Assembly: GCA_934691935.1 (NCBI GenBank)
Contig: CAKUTH010000004.1
Location: forward strand, 124,001-188,000
From: an uncultured Candidatus Melainabacteria bacterium
Lineage (GTDB): Bacteria > Cyanobacteriota > Vampirovibrionia > Gastranaerophilales > Gastranaerophilaceae
Direction of reading: 5' to 3'
Length of the DNA: 64,000 nt
Below, piece after piece: positions 42,104-51,418 of the stretch. Within the stretch, counting starts at the first letter, position 1. Every line of letters begins with the position of its first letter. The notes under the pieces are model-generated. The model had not been told where the DNA came from, did no database searches, and worked only from the letters and a program-made list of their open reading frames with translations. The position numbers and the translations under genes were made by a program.

Positions 42104-42896
42104 CTTTTTTAGTGGTCTGATTGATTACGTCATAGAACAATTTGTCTGAATGTTCGTCGTTCATAACAGAAATTCCAACGAATGTGCAACCACCTTTAGT
42201 TGCAACGTTATCAATCAAAGTTTGAACAGGAGTTACTCCTCTTTGCATAACCATTTTTGCAGAGCCGATTGCTGTTTGTGTAGCAAGTTCTAAAGATTTG
42301 TCATAATCGAGTCCGAGTTTTTCGCCAGCGCGTGCCATATCTTCAATAACTTTGTAGAAAAAAGCTGGACCTGAACCTGAAATCGCTGTAACTATGTCCA
42401 TTTGTGCTTCTGTTACTTCAATTGCTTTACCTATGTTAGATAAAAGTTCCAATACAAATTCAGCGTCTTCTTCTCTAGCATATTCACCTTTGCAAACTCC
42501 GCTCATTCCTTCTAAAACAAGAGCTGGTGTGTTTGGCATTACTCTTACAACCCTTTGCATTCCGATAATTTTTTCGATTTTAGAAGTTGAAACACCTGCG
42601 CAAATTGATACTAAAAGTTTGTCAGAAGTTAATTCGTCTTTGATTTCTTCTAAAACATCTTTGGCATAGTTAGGTTTAGTAGCTATAAAAACAATATCGC
42701 TTTCCATGACAAGCGCTCTGTTGTCTGTAATTACTTCTATGCCCAAACGTTTTTGTGCATTTTCAGCAACTTCACAATTTATTTCAGAACCCTTAATATT
42801 TTCTTTTGGTAAAAAGCCCGAAGATATTGTACCGCCAATGATTGCGCTAGCCATTTTGCCACATCCGATAAATCCGATTTTACATTTTTTGTTCAT
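42084..42896 (-). CDS. proC: Pyrroline-5-carboxylate reductase
   Basis: NAD(P)H-dependent last step of proline synthesis, 270 aa. Rossmann start KIGFIGCGKMASAIIGG (residues 5-21), RVMPNTPALVLEGMSGVCKG near 120 and the C-terminal signature GVTPVQTLIDNVATKGGCTF (here with ATKGGCT, the P5CR motif) are complete. The final 20 bp overlap the end of the convergent Fe-S protein gene. Confidence 0.95.
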   Translation of the reverse strand: MNKKCKIGFIGCGKMASAIIGGTISSGFLPKENIKGSEINCEVAENAQKRLGIEVITDNRALVMESDIVFIATKPNYAKDVLEEIKDELTSDKLLVSICAGVSTSKIEKIIGMQRVVRVMPNTPALVLEGMSGVCKGEYAREEDAEFVLELLSNIGKAIEVTEAQMDIVTAISGSGPAFFYKVIEDMARAGEKLGLDYDKSLELATQTAIGSAKMVMQRGVTPVQTLIDNVATKGGCTFVGISVMNDEHSDKLFYDVINQTTKKASELGK

Positions 42897-42992
42897 ATTA
42901 TTTAACCTGCCCCTCTTTTTTAGTTGACTAAAAAGTTTTTTTAATTTACATTTGAATTATACGACAAATATAATTTAAAAGGAATAAAGAAA

Positions 42993-43145
42993 ATGAGACG
43001 TACACTAGAAGGAACAAAAATTAAAAGACAACGCGTAAGCGGATTTAGAGCAAGAATGGCAACTCCAGGCGGACAAGAAGTATTAAACAGACGTCGCGCT
43101 AAAGGTCGTCACAAATTAGCTATTTCAGGTTCTAAAAGAGCGTAG
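42993..43145 (+). CDS. rpmH: 50S ribosomal protein L34
   Basis: 50-aa basic protein: MRRTLEGTKIKRQRVSGFRA, then RMATPGGQEVLNRRRAKGRH. The KIKRxRxxGFRARMxTxxGxxVLxxRRAKGR pattern is unmistakable. AAAGGAAT upstream. It is followed by rnpA after a 120-bp repeat-rich spacer, the common order. Confidence 0.96.
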   Translation: MRRTLEGTKIKRQRVSGFRARMATPGGQEVLNRRRAKGRHKLAISGSKRA

Positions 43146-43147
43146 TA

Positions 43148-43240
43148 AAAGGAAATAAGGGAATAAGTAAATAAGGGAATAAGATTTTACAAAAAGAATT
43201 TTTCCTATTACCCTATTACCTTTTTACCCTGTTCCCGTTT
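43148..43240. repeat. GGGAATAAG-type tandem words between rpmH and rnpA
   Basis: TAAGGGAATAAG occurs twice in close succession (about 43157-43185), and the opposite strand contains the similar words CCTATTACCCTATTACC (43204-43220), so the spacer can fold imperfectly. No gene is seen. Confidence 0.4.
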
Positions 43241-43267
43241 GTGGTACTGTACCGTAAGGGAATAGAA

Positions 43268-43624
43268 GTGTTACCGAAACAATATAGGCTAAAAAATAAA
43301 TCAGCTTTTAATGCGACATACAGAGTAAAAAACTCCTACCATATTGGTGGAGTAACTTTGTTTGCTGGTTTGATTAAAAAAGATACCGACACAGATACAC
43401 GTGTCGGTTTTGTCGTTAGTAAAAAAACTCATAAACGAGCAGTTAAACGAAATCGTTTAAAACGCCTTATGCGCGAAAGTTACAGACTTGCTCTTAAAAA
43501 TGAAAAACTCGGCAATTCTCAAAATTATATGTCTTTAATTTTTGTTGGTGGTGAAAAAGCACTTAACAAAAGTTTTTCAGAAATACAAAATGTAATTAAT
43601 ATGCTAATAAGTAAGTTACAATGA
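43268..43624 (+). CDS. rnpA: Ribonuclease P protein component
   Basis: Basic protein subunit of RNase P, 118 aa from GTG 43268 (MLPKQYRLKNKSAFNATYRV). The signature VGFVVSKKTHKRAVKRNRLK followed by RLMRESYRL (about residues 54-82) is the RNR motif that binds precursor tRNA. GTG 43268 gives the usual N-terminus; an in-frame extension to 43241 is possible but atypical. No yidD/yidC follows, and the downstream spacer holds a palindromic repeat. Confidence 0.9.
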   Translation: MLPKQYRLKNKSAFNATYRVKNSYHIGGVTLFAGLIKKDTDTDTRVGFVVSKKTHKRAVKRNRLKRLMRESYRLALKNEKLGNSQNYMSLIFVGGEKALNKSFSEIQNVINMLISKLQ

Positions 43625-43678
43625 CATCATCCTGAATTTATTTCAGGAGCTGAGATGCTGAATCAGGTTCAGCATGAC
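43622..43678 (+). repeat. Double-palindrome repeat after rnpA
   Basis: CCTGAA...TTCAGG and ATGCTGAA...TTCAGCAT between TGACATCAT and ATGACT; same family as the insertion in the Fe-S gene at 41370. It begins within the rnpA stop codon. Confidence 0.8.
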
Positions 43679-43693
43679 TATAAGGATATCATC

Positions 43694-44215
43694 ATGCTTG
43701 AAGGAATATTTGTTGATAAAGTTTTAACCCATCCGAATATCAGACCGTATCCGCCACAACCGCAAGAAACTTCAGGTTATACAGTTGGTTCACAAGCGAT
43801 TTACAGATATTCTCTTAACGATTCGGATTATCCAACAATAATTATTCCTGACCCGCTTTATGATAATGATGGCGGGGTCATTAATCCTGGGTATTATGAA
43901 TTGGCGCTTACTGACAGCAAAGAGTTTTTAATATTGATGCAATCAAAAACTCCGCGTGCAGTTGTGCCTGTCATAAAAATTGAAGAAGACATGACAGAGC
44001 AAGACAGATTAAATAATAAAACTGTCAAAAAAGAAATGAAAAAAGAAGCAAAAGCCAGAGAAAATACTAATAAAAAACGTGCAAAAGTCGGAATGCAACC
44101 AGATATGCCTAAAATATTTATGGAAGCTGAAATTGAATACAATCCTCAAGGTGGTTATTATCTAATAAAATATCAAAAGGGTAAAATAAAGGCTTGGGGC
44201 GTTTTTAAAGGTTAG
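43694..44215 (+). CDS. Hypothetical protein with charged C-terminal half
   Basis: From ATG 43694 (AAGG 8 bases upstream), 173 aa: MLEGIFVDKVLTHPNIRPYP, then a beta-rich region (SQAIYRYSLNDSDYPTIIIP), a very basic helix (KKEMKKEAKARENTNKKRAK) and a C-terminal EIEYNPQGGYYLIKYQKGKI. No signal peptide. A longer frame starts within the upstream palindromic repeat, which probably is not translated. Position behind rnpA may imply co-transcription. Function unknown. Confidence 0.6.
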   Translation: MLEGIFVDKVLTHPNIRPYPPQPQETSGYTVGSQAIYRYSLNDSDYPTIIIPDPLYDNDGGVINPGYYELALTDSKEFLILMQSKTPRAVVPVIKIEEDMTEQDRLNNKTVKKEMKKEAKARENTNKKRAKVGMQPDMPKIFMEAEIEYNPQGGYYLIKYQKGKIKAWGVFKG

Positions 44216-44323
44216 ATTTTTAAGTTTTGTAAAATTTCTCAAAAATCAGTAAATTTTTTACAAGATATGTACGTTATATATAGTATGTGCAATATTATGT
44301 AAGCATGTGCTTACCAAAAAAAA

Positions 44324-44345
44324 GAGGAGAACGTATATGTTTTAA
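44324..44345 (+). promoter_or_regulatory. Strong ribosome site followed by a two-codon mini-ORF
   Basis: GAGGAGA (44324-44330) is ideally spaced before ATG-TTT-TAA (44337-44345), about 100 bp upstream of the adhesin start. It could act as a ribosome standby or leader-peptide-like control, or be a relic. A GTAAGCA/TGCTTAC hairpin lies just before it (44299-44314). Confidence 0.35.
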
Positions 44346-44446
44346 AAGGTTAATATTTCGTAACAATATGGCAAAAAAAATTTTTTTTAGCCGTTTGTTA
44401 TCATATTATTACATGTGAAGAATGATACTTAAAAAGGAGTATATCT

Positions 44447-47083
44447 ATGAGTAAGAAAACATTGATTGTTGCAGCACTCATCGCAGGCTTGTCTGTTTGT
44501 AGTGCCAATGCTACATCAAACATTACTGGAGTCACAAATGGTGGTTCTGGTTCTTTTAACATTAATCCTAGCCAAGCTAGTGGTGATGTCGGTTTTAGAT
44601 ATTATGACAATTTCACGTTAGGTCAAGGTGATATTGCAAATTTGATTTATCAATATCAAAAAAGCGGTGGCGACCTTCGTGATTTGAATACATTTATCAA
44701 CTTGGTTGGTAACAAAATTGATATTAACGGTCTTGTAAATACAATGCGTAACGGAAATTTCTTTGATGGTCATGCTGTATTTATTTCACCAAAAGGTATG
44801 GTTGTTGGAGCATCTGGTGTCTTGAATGTAGGCACATTATCTGTTGTAACTCCAACTGATGATACTTTCTCAAAATTAAAATCTGATTATCATGCTGGTG
44901 GCGAAAACTTGAAATCTATTACCAATATTTCTACTTTAAGAAATGGTGATCATAATGTATATAACTACGGTGGCAATGCTCCTGTTGATATTCAAGGTAA
45001 AATCTTAACAAGAGGTGCTGGTGCTAATAAAACAGGCATTGGCGTTGATATTCGTGGTTCTCAAGTAGATATTTCAGGTACAATCATCAATGGATACAAA
45101 GGAAATAATGTATTTAATACAGTAGCTGATGCGGATGCATTATTTAACCAGTTGGTTAATACTGACGGTACAATCAAAGCTGGCATTGATATGATTGCTG
45201 ATGACGCAGGCAGAATTGTTATTAAATCAGGCAAAGATGTCGGTGTACAAAAAGCTGGTATTAATGTTGGTGGTCACATTGTAAACTTAGGCAACACAGA
45301 AACTGCTATTACAAACCACGGCTCAAACGGTTTGGCAATCAGTGGAACTGTTGTAACAAACGGTAAATTGAATGTTTATAATAACAATGAAGCTTCTACT
45401 TTAGCATTGAAAGGAAAACTAGAAAGTGTTAAAGATGGCGTATCCGTTACAAGTAAAGGAAGTCTTGACGCTCAACAAGGTTCTTTGATTTCAGCAGAAA
45501 AAGATATTGAAATTGTTAATAACCATTCTAATACAAGTACAGAAGGTATTGGCTTGTTGAATTTCGCAGGTACTGCAAAATCAAATGGAAATATTCATGT
45601 TGTAAATTCAGGTGACTTGGGCATGAATGTTTCTGGAACATTAGGCGATGCCAATACAAAAACTGTAAGAATTGTCAATGAAAACGGCAAACTCGTATTT
45701 ACAGGAACTGCAAACGCAGACAAATCTGTTTCTATCAGAAATAGAGGTGTCGATGGAATGGAAGTTGCAGGTGTTGCAAAAGCCAATGAAGGTGTTTACG
45801 TTGAAAACAGCGCAGGTAACGCTACATTGAACGGAACATTAGAAGCAGAAAATGTTGCAATTTACAATAAAGCTGGTGCAGGAAAATTGGCTACAGGTAC
45901 TGCCAGTGTAATTAATGGCTCAAATATGGTTGCTATTAAAAATGCAGGCGATGGCGGTATGGAATTAGCTGGAACTATCACTAACGAAGGTGAAGTTGCT
46001 ATTAACAACTTGGCAGGTCATGCAACTGTTGGCGGAACAATCAACAATATTGGCAACATGGGCATTATTAACAAAGATAATGGCACAGGCTTGACTGTAA
46101 ACGGTAAAATTACTAACGAAGGTAAATTGAAACTTGTTAACTCAACAGGAGCTGAAGGCTTGACTGTAAACGGAACAGTTAACAACTCAACGGCTAATTT
46201 ATATATTTATAACGACGCAGGTCATACAACAATCAATGGCACATTAAATAACACAGAAGCTGGTAACTTGTATGTATTATCAAGAGCAAATTCAACAGGT
46301 ATTACAACAGGTGCAGACAGCGTAATTTCTAATGAAGCTGGCAATTTGGTAATCAAACATAATGGTGCTGGTGCTAAAGCTGGCGTTGGAATGGATTTGA
46401 ACGGTACTGTTAAAAATGCTGGTGGCGAAATCGCAATTAACAACTACACAGGTGATATGAAAGTTGCTGGAACAATTACTCAAGAAGGTAACGAAACAAT
46501 CGGTATCATCAACAGAAGTGCTAACGAAGATCGCGCAAAAACCAGCAAAGGTGGTGGCGCAATGACAGTAAATGCAACTGTTAAAGGTCACGACATTAAT
46601 ATCAAAAATAACGGTTCTGGCGATATGACAGTTAACGGTGAAATTACACACGATGGCAGATTGAATGTCTTGGCTAACGAAGGTAACTTGATTATGGGTG
46701 GTAAAATCCATAATACAGGCAAAAACATGACTTACGCAGCTTCAAGAGCTAACGGTGACGGAGTCGATGTAAAATCAACATTCGAAGCTGATTCAACAAA
46801 TGGCGGTTTGATTTTAATCAAAAATATCACAGGTAAAAATGGCTTGAAATACGATGGAACAATGACATCAAATGGTCAAGCTGAAATTTACAACAAAGTT
46901 GGTGATATGACAGTTAACGGTAACATCAATGCAAAACCTGCAGTTATTCTAAACACAGGTGATAACATGACAGTAACTGATAACGCAAATCTTCAAGGCG
47001 ATGTAAAAATCGTAAATAAAGGTTCTCAAAAAGCAACCGTTGCTGATAAATACAAAAAAGACTTTAAAGAAGCTTTGAAATAA
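44447..47083 (+). CDS. Large secreted TPS-domain adhesin (filamentous haemagglutinin/LktA-like)
   Basis: Surface protein of 878 aa. Signal peptide MSKKTLIVAALIAGLSVCSANA. Residues about 24-160 form a TPS-type secretion domain: NINPSQASGDVGFRYYDNFT, then NGNFFDGHAVFISPKGMVVG and ASGVLNVGTLSVVTPT, close in pattern to Fusobacterium LktA-like adhesins. The rest is a beta-helix of about 25 short repeats (V/I-N-N-x-G/A-x, GT-x-V/I-N). There is no autotransporter barrel and no LPXTG or similar anchor, so a separate TpsB-like transporter would be needed; none is nearby. AAGGAG ribosome site. Confidence 0.82.
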   Translation: MSKKTLIVAALIAGLSVCSANATSNITGVTNGGSGSFNINPSQASGDVGFRYYDNFTLGQGDIANLIYQYQKSGGDLRDLNTFINLVGNKIDINGLVNTMRNGNFFDGHAVFISPKGMVVGASGVLNVGTLSVVTPTDDTFSKLKSDYHAGGENLKSITNISTLRNGDHNVYNYGGNAPVDIQGKILTRGAGANKTGIGVDIRGSQVDISGTIINGYKGNNVFNTVADADALFNQLVNTDGTIKAGIDMIADDAGRIVIKSGKDVGVQKAGINVGGHIVNLGNTETAITNHGSNGLAISGTVVTNGKLNVYNNNEASTLALKGKLESVKDGVSVTSKGSLDAQQGSLISAEKDIEIVNNHSNTSTEGIGLLNFAGTAKSNGNIHVVNSGDLGMNVSGTLGDANTKTVRIVNENGKLVFTGTANADKSVSIRNRGVDGMEVAGVAKANEGVYVENSAGNATLNGTLEAENVAIYNKAGAGKLATGTASVINGSNMVAIKNAGDGGMELAGTITNEGEVAINNLAGHATVGGTINNIGNMGIINKDNGTGLTVNGKITNEGKLKLVNSTGAEGLTVNGTVNNSTANLYIYNDAGHTTINGTLNNTEAGNLYVLSRANSTGITTGADSVISNEAGNLVIKHNGAGAKAGVGMDLNGTVKNAGGEIAINNYTGDMKVAGTITQEGNETIGIINRSANEDRAKTSKGGGAMTVNATVKGHDINIKNNGSGDMTVNGEITHDGRLNVLANEGNLIMGGKIHNTGKNMTYAASRANGDGVDVKSTFEADSTNGGLILIKNITGKNGLKYDGTMTSNGQAEIYNKVGDMTVNGNINAKPAVILNTGDNMTVTDNANLQGDVKIVNKGSQKATVADKYKKDFKEALK

Positions 47084-47111
47084 TAGGTTTATAAAGTTAA
47101 TCAAAAGTAGA

Positions 47112-47136
47112 GGCGGACGCATTTTATGCGTCCGCC
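47112..47136 (+). terminator. Hairpin after the adhesin gene
   Basis: GGCGGACGCA pairs with TGCGTCCGCC (stem of ten, loop about five). It is followed by CTATTATA rather than a clear T-run, so it is a weak intrinsic terminator or an mRNA-stabilising hairpin. Confidence 0.65.
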
Positions 47137-47201
47137 CTATTATATAAAATTTAACGCCAAAAATATTATTTTATGTTATCATGTAGCGAAGTAGGAAATA
47201 T

Positions 47202-48074
47202 ATGAAAAAAGAATTTGAAAAACAGTTTGCATCAAGTTTGTCGGTTTTTTCTAACAGCTTGATAATTGTATTAAAATTGATTGCTGGTGTGGTTTCTGGA
47301 AGTATCAGTATTATTTCAGAGGCAATCCACTCTACAAGTGATTTGTTAGCTTCGGTTTTAACTTTTTTTGCTGTAAAAAAATCCTCTCATCCCGCAGACA
47401 AGGGGCATCCTTTCGGGCATGGCAGATATGAAGATGTAGCTGGGTTTTTGGAAGGTATTTTAATCGTTTTGGCTTCTTTTTTCATATTGTTTGAGGCAGG
47501 AAAAAGAATTTTATCTGGCTCATCATTAGAGCTTGATTCAACAGCTGGGATTGTTGTTATGGGTATATCTGCAGTTATGAATTTATTTGTAAGCAGATAT
47601 TTATTAGCCGTGGCACAAAAAACTGATTCTGTGGCGTTAAGAGCAGATGCAAATCACTTAAGTACAGACGTATATTCATCGTTAGGGATTTTGGCAGGGT
47701 TTATCCTGATAAAATTGACAAATATAACTTTATTAGATCCATTGATAGCAATAGTTGTAGCATTAATAATTTTGAAAACTGGAGTTGTTATAACAAAAGA
47801 GTCTTTAAATAATTTAGTAGACGGCACTTTGCCAGATGAAGATATTAAAAAAATCGAAAATGTTTTAGATAATTGTCAAAATATATATGGTTATAAAAAT
47901 CTTAGAAGCAGGAAAAGTGGTCAAAATAGAGATATTGACATAACTTTGTTGTGTGAAGGCGATATGTCTTTAAAGGAATGTCATAAAATATGCGATAGCG
48001 TAGAAGAAAAAATAAAATTGTCATTACCAAATACAGAAATAACAATCCACTGTGAACCTTTTTTAAATAAGTAA
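47202..48074 (+). CDS. Cation diffusion facilitator transporter
   Basis: CDF-family inner-membrane metal/proton antiporter of 290 aa with six helices. Metal-site motifs: HSTSDLLAS (H-x3-D, about residue 41) in helix 2 and RADANHLSTDVYSS (H-x3-D near 150) in helix 5. The cytosolic HPFGHGRYEDVAGFLEG loop and the C-terminal domain (YKNLRSRKSGQNRDIDITLL, ENPxTEITIHCEP-like end) are standard. HxxxD in the second site suggests Zn, Fe or Mn; the exact metal cannot be told. Confidence 0.92.
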   Translation: MKKEFEKQFASSLSVFSNSLIIVLKLIAGVVSGSISIISEAIHSTSDLLASVLTFFAVKKSSHPADKGHPFGHGRYEDVAGFLEGILIVLASFFILFEAGKRILSGSSLELDSTAGIVVMGISAVMNLFVSRYLLAVAQKTDSVALRADANHLSTDVYSSLGILAGFILIKLTNITLLDPLIAIVVALIILKTGVVITKESLNNLVDGTLPDEDIKKIENVLDNCQNIYGYKNLRSRKSGQNRDIDITLLCEGDMSLKECHKICDSVEEKIKLSLPNTEITIHCEPFLNK

Positions 48075-48136
48075 TATAATATTGTTGATACAACCGTTGA
48101 AACAAACGAGAATATTAAAATATTTGGGACATAAAT

Positions 48137-49270
48137 TTACTTATATTTCATTATCAATTTACAAGCTTGTAATTCTAATATTAAATCTTTAATTTTTTCA
48201 ACTGAAACTTTAGATATATCAAATGCAATAGATAAAACAAATTCGCTAGATTTTTTAGAATCATATTTATTAACATCAATGATACCAAATAACATATCGC
48301 CTTTTAGATAACGATACATATTTAAGCTATCTTTTGTACATTCAAATTTATCGTTACATTGTGAAATGATAGATGAAATCTCTATATTCTTTTTCAAGCA
48401 AGTATACTTATTATTAAAATAGAAATGTAACCAAGTGTACTCAAAACCAAAGTTTGCAAGTTCAATTAAATCTTTTAACAAAATAAAAGATTCAGCAAAA
48501 TTTATAGTTGAAATATTTATCGATAGCCAATGGTCTTGGTTTGCACAATTATTTTTAGGTTCAGTTTTGTGGCCATATATATCAAATTTAATTCCATTTA
48601 CTAAAAGAGATTTAGTTATACCTCCTAATGATAAACTTGGTTCGTAAATAGAATAATTAATGTTCTTTTTATTTAAATATTCTTTTATCTTTAAAAAATA
48701 ATTATCTATGTCATACCTTATTACTTCAGGACCATTTTGAATTTGAGACTGAATATGGTAATTTGCATATGGGAAAATTTCATTTATATCAAAAAAATTG
48801 GGTTGTCCGATAAGTTTTTGAACAAGTTCAGAGTAATCATCTAAAATAAAACTTTCTTCAAATTTTAAATCAAATTTTTTATTTATAATTGAAACAAAAT
48901 TATTTAAACTTTCATATGAATTAATATCAAAACCTTGTAACAAGTTTAATGGTGGCTTTAATTGACCTATATTCACACCTAAACCAACAGGTATAACTTC
49001 TATACCTTTGGAATAAGCAAAACCTGCTTCAAAATAAATCCAAGAAGAATTTATAGAAGTTGGTGTAACAAATACAAACATTATTTGTGCTTTCTTTAAA
49101 CCTTCTTCTATTTTATGTACCCAATTATGCCCAAATGGAATACTTTGCCCATCACTAGACATAAAAATATCCATAACATTAGATGTTATATTATCCAATT
49201 TATTCTTTATCGGTAAAATTAATTCTTTATCTTTACTTGAATGACTGAAGAAAATTGTAGGTTTGTCCAT
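48137..49270 (-). CDS. TIR-domain protein, candidate antiphage or NADase effector
   Basis: Protein of 377 aa. The N-terminal TIR domain (residues 1-150) reads TIFFSHSSKDKELILPIKNK, then QIMFVFVTPTSINSSWIYFE with AGFAY; the Glu at 81 in WIYFEAGFAY matches the catalytic Glu of NAD-cleaving bacterial TIRs. Residues about 170-377 form an AT-rich-encoded domain I do not recognise, with many N, K, I and Y residues. GGGGAG ribosome site before ATG 49270. It stands alone, next to initiator tRNA-Met. Known TIR families (Thoeris ThsB, TIR-linked CBASS or short pAgo) are the frame of reference; none of their partners is visible. Confidence 0.8.
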   Translation of the reverse strand: MDKPTIFFSHSSKDKELILPIKNKLDNITSNVMDIFMSSDGQSIPFGHNWVHKIEEGLKKAQIMFVFVTPTSINSSWIYFEAGFAYSKGIEVIPVGLGVNIGQLKPPLNLLQGFDINSYESLNNFVSIINKKFDLKFEESFILDDYSELVQKLIGQPNFFDINEIFPYANYHIQSQIQNGPEVIRYDIDNYFLKIKEYLNKKNINYSIYEPSLSLGGITKSLLVNGIKFDIYGHKTEPKNNCANQDHWLSINISTINFAESFILLKDLIELANFGFEYTWLHFYFNNKYTCLKKNIEISSIISQCNDKFECTKDSLNMYRYLKGDMLFGIIDVNKYDSKKSSEFVLSIAFDISKVSVEKIKDLILELQACKLIMKYK

Positions 49271-49364
49271 TTAGTACATACTCCCCATTTTTTATTTTAT
49301 AGTCTTATCGTGCATATTAAAAATAAAAATGCAACTTTTTTGCAACTTTTGCTCATTTTAGCAT

Positions 49365-49398
49365 AAAAAAAGACTTTCAGAAATCTCTAAAAGCCTTT
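49365..49398 (-). terminator. Terminator after tRNA-Met (minus strand)
   Basis: On the minus strand AAAGGCTTT pairs with AAAGTCTTT (one G-U) followed by seven T. It separates the tRNA transcript from the TIR gene. Confidence 0.75.
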
Positions 49399-49406
49399 AT
49401 TTTAAA

Positions 49407-49595
<189 letters not shown>

Positions 49596-49680
49596 GTATG
49601 TGAGTGGAATACACTCAACATCTATATTATGCTCCGTAAAAAATAAAAATCAAGTACTTTGGATTTTTGTATTAAAATTA

Positions 49681-50589
49681 TTAATTTTTGCAATTACATT
49701 TTTTGTGATTTACTGGACTGCCAAAGAGCATGCGCATGCCACCAAACGGTTTTTGCATAGTACAATTTATACCTGTTGTCATTTCGTTTATTGTGCATAA
49801 GATATTGTTTATCTGTTGTAGAGAACAATTTAGTTGAGGGATTGATTTGTTTAGTCCGTCGGTAATTTGGGTTATATTATCTGACATTATTTGTATATTA
49901 TTAGTTGTTGAATTCAGAACTTCTTGGTTTAATGCATTATTTATATTGCTTGAAAAATCGTTTACATTATCTGCAATACCTGTTGCGCTTTCTGAAATTT
50001 TTACGATATTTTTTGTTGTTTTGTTCAAATCTTGTGATGCTTTTACAACATTAGGGCTTATTTCACTTGCCATATCATTCAGTGTGGTAAATAAATCACC
50101 TAAAATTTGTAAGGTAGCATTCAAATTTTTTGCACTTTCTGCTAAATCGTTTTTTATTGATTCTAACGAGGCAGGGTCTTGGTTTGACAAAAATGTTTCT
50201 AATTCGACGGTAGTTTTCCCTGAAATCCTATCGCCATCTTTTAAATAATATATTGAAGGTGACTTTGGGTATGATATGTCTATATAATCATATTTTTTAT
50301 TCCACCTGTTTTTAGCTTTTTTTAAATTTGCCGAAATATTTATGGGAAGTTTTAAATCGTGTGGATGCAACTCCATTGTCACAATTGTGGATGTATAATT
50401 TTTGTTTGGTTTGATACGAACGACTTTTCCTATCTTGAACCCGTTGTAATAAATTGGTGCCGATACATTGAACGGTGCAAGTTCTTTGAATTCTGCAGTG
50501 ACGTATGTATTGCTTTTGTGAAAATAATATGCTGTGCAAATTCCCCATAACAAAAGTAGCACAACGGTTGTTCTGATTAAATTGTTCAT
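49681..50589 (-). CDS. MCE-family (MlaD-like) lipid-transport protein
   Basis: Protein of 302 aa with one N-terminal membrane helix (NLIRTTVVLLLLWGICTAYY) and an MCE domain (residues about 30-120: VSAPIYYNGFKIGKVVRIKP, then DIDISYPKSPSIYYLKDGDR-like end). The C-terminal half is a helical region (FTTLNDMASEISPNVVKASQ and repeats of N-x-x-x-I). By homology it holds or shuttles phospholipids between membranes. The tail is rich in Cys (HKKCNCKN). No MlaE/MlaF genes are adjacent. The ATG is preceded by AGGGTTTGAC, a weak site. Confidence 0.82.
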   Translation of the reverse strand: MNNLIRTTVVLLLLWGICTAYYFHKSNTYVTAEFKELAPFNVSAPIYYNGFKIGKVVRIKPNKNYTSTIVTMELHPHDLKLPINISANLKKAKNRWNKKYDYIDISYPKSPSIYYLKDGDRISGKTTVELETFLSNQDPASLESIKNDLAESAKNLNATLQILGDLFTTLNDMASEISPNVVKASQDLNKTTKNIVKISESATGIADNVNDFSSNINNALNQEVLNSTTNNIQIMSDNITQITDGLNKSIPQLNCSLQQINNILCTINEMTTGINCTMQKPFGGMRMLFGSPVNHKKCNCKN

Positions 50590-50815
50590 GTCAAACCCTC
50601 AAATATTTGTAAATCTCGTTTTATTACTTTTATATTTACAGATTTGAAAAGCAAATGTAATTGGCAAGTTGTTGGGCTGAGTGGATAATTGTTGAGATAA
50701 TCACAAAATTTTTTCGCTAGAATATTAAGAATTGTAAAATTTGACAAATATCATGGCAATGTAGTACATTCAGAAACATTAAACAAATTGTGTAGAAATA
50801 AAGAAAGGATTTTAT

Positions 50816-51301
50816 ATGGTAGGAATAAACGCAATCGGTGGTGCAAATTATTCAAGCAGAAATAATAACCCTAGTTTTGGTATGGCATTAAAAATGGATC
50901 CGTCAGCAAATGCTGTTATAAAAAAACAGGCAGTAGCACTTGGTAAAAAAGCTCAAGACTCATTTATGTTAGGAATTGACGCTGTTCATGAAAGACAATT
51001 GGCAAATCCTGTAGATATTATTTTGAGAAAAGCAAAACATCGTAAAGCGTTAGTTGCAGTAATCGTAGATTCTCCAGATGGTAGAGAACTTGGTGCAGTG
51101 AAAAATGAAGTTATTTCACAACCTTTCTTCTTTAAAGACGGAAGTTTGAAATTCTTAGATAAAGCTGAAGCTCGTGCGAATAGCTTGAACGAACTTAATG
51201 ACAAAATTGATAAATTGTTAGAAAAAATTCCAGAAGCCAAACCGGAAGATTACGGCAAAATGGTAGATAAAGCTGCAGAAGATTTGGCTGGTGAAGTATA
51301 A
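50816..51301 (+). CDS. Hypothetical protein with INAIGGxN N-terminus
   Basis: 161-aa protein. N-terminus MVGINAIGGANYSSRNNNPS, then FGMALKM, resembles the N-termini of other unknown proteins here. The rest is helical and charged (NSLNELNDKIDKLLEKIPEA near 125). AAAGGA ribosome site. Monocistronic with its own terminator. Function unknown. A shared N-terminal sorting or interaction motif is a possibility, not shown. Confidence 0.65.
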   Translation: MVGINAIGGANYSSRNNNPSFGMALKMDPSANAVIKKQAVALGKKAQDSFMLGIDAVHERQLANPVDIILRKAKHRKALVAVIVDSPDGRELGAVKNEVISQPFFFKDGSLKFLDKAEARANSLNELNDKIDKLLEKIPEAKPEDYGKMVDKAAEDLAGEV

Positions 51302-51325
51302 TAAAATTTACAAATTCAAATAAAC

Positions 51326-51368
51326 AAAAACAACCCCCAAAATTGTACCAATGGAAGGGGTTGTTTTT
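51326..51368 (+). terminator. Terminator after the 161-aa gene
   Basis: AAAAACAACCCC (51326-51337) pairs with GGGGTTGTTTTT (51357-51368); long loop of about 19 bases. Confidence 0.85.
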
Positions 51369-51418
51369 ATGTATTTGTGTGTAATAATTACGTTGTGTAA
51401 ATTGCTAAGGAGATAATG

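Noticed and set aside
42897..42992. Replication origin near rpmH-rnpA
   Set aside because: rpmH-rnpA often lie near oriC, but no dnaA gene or cluster of TTATCCACA-like boxes was seen in the window.
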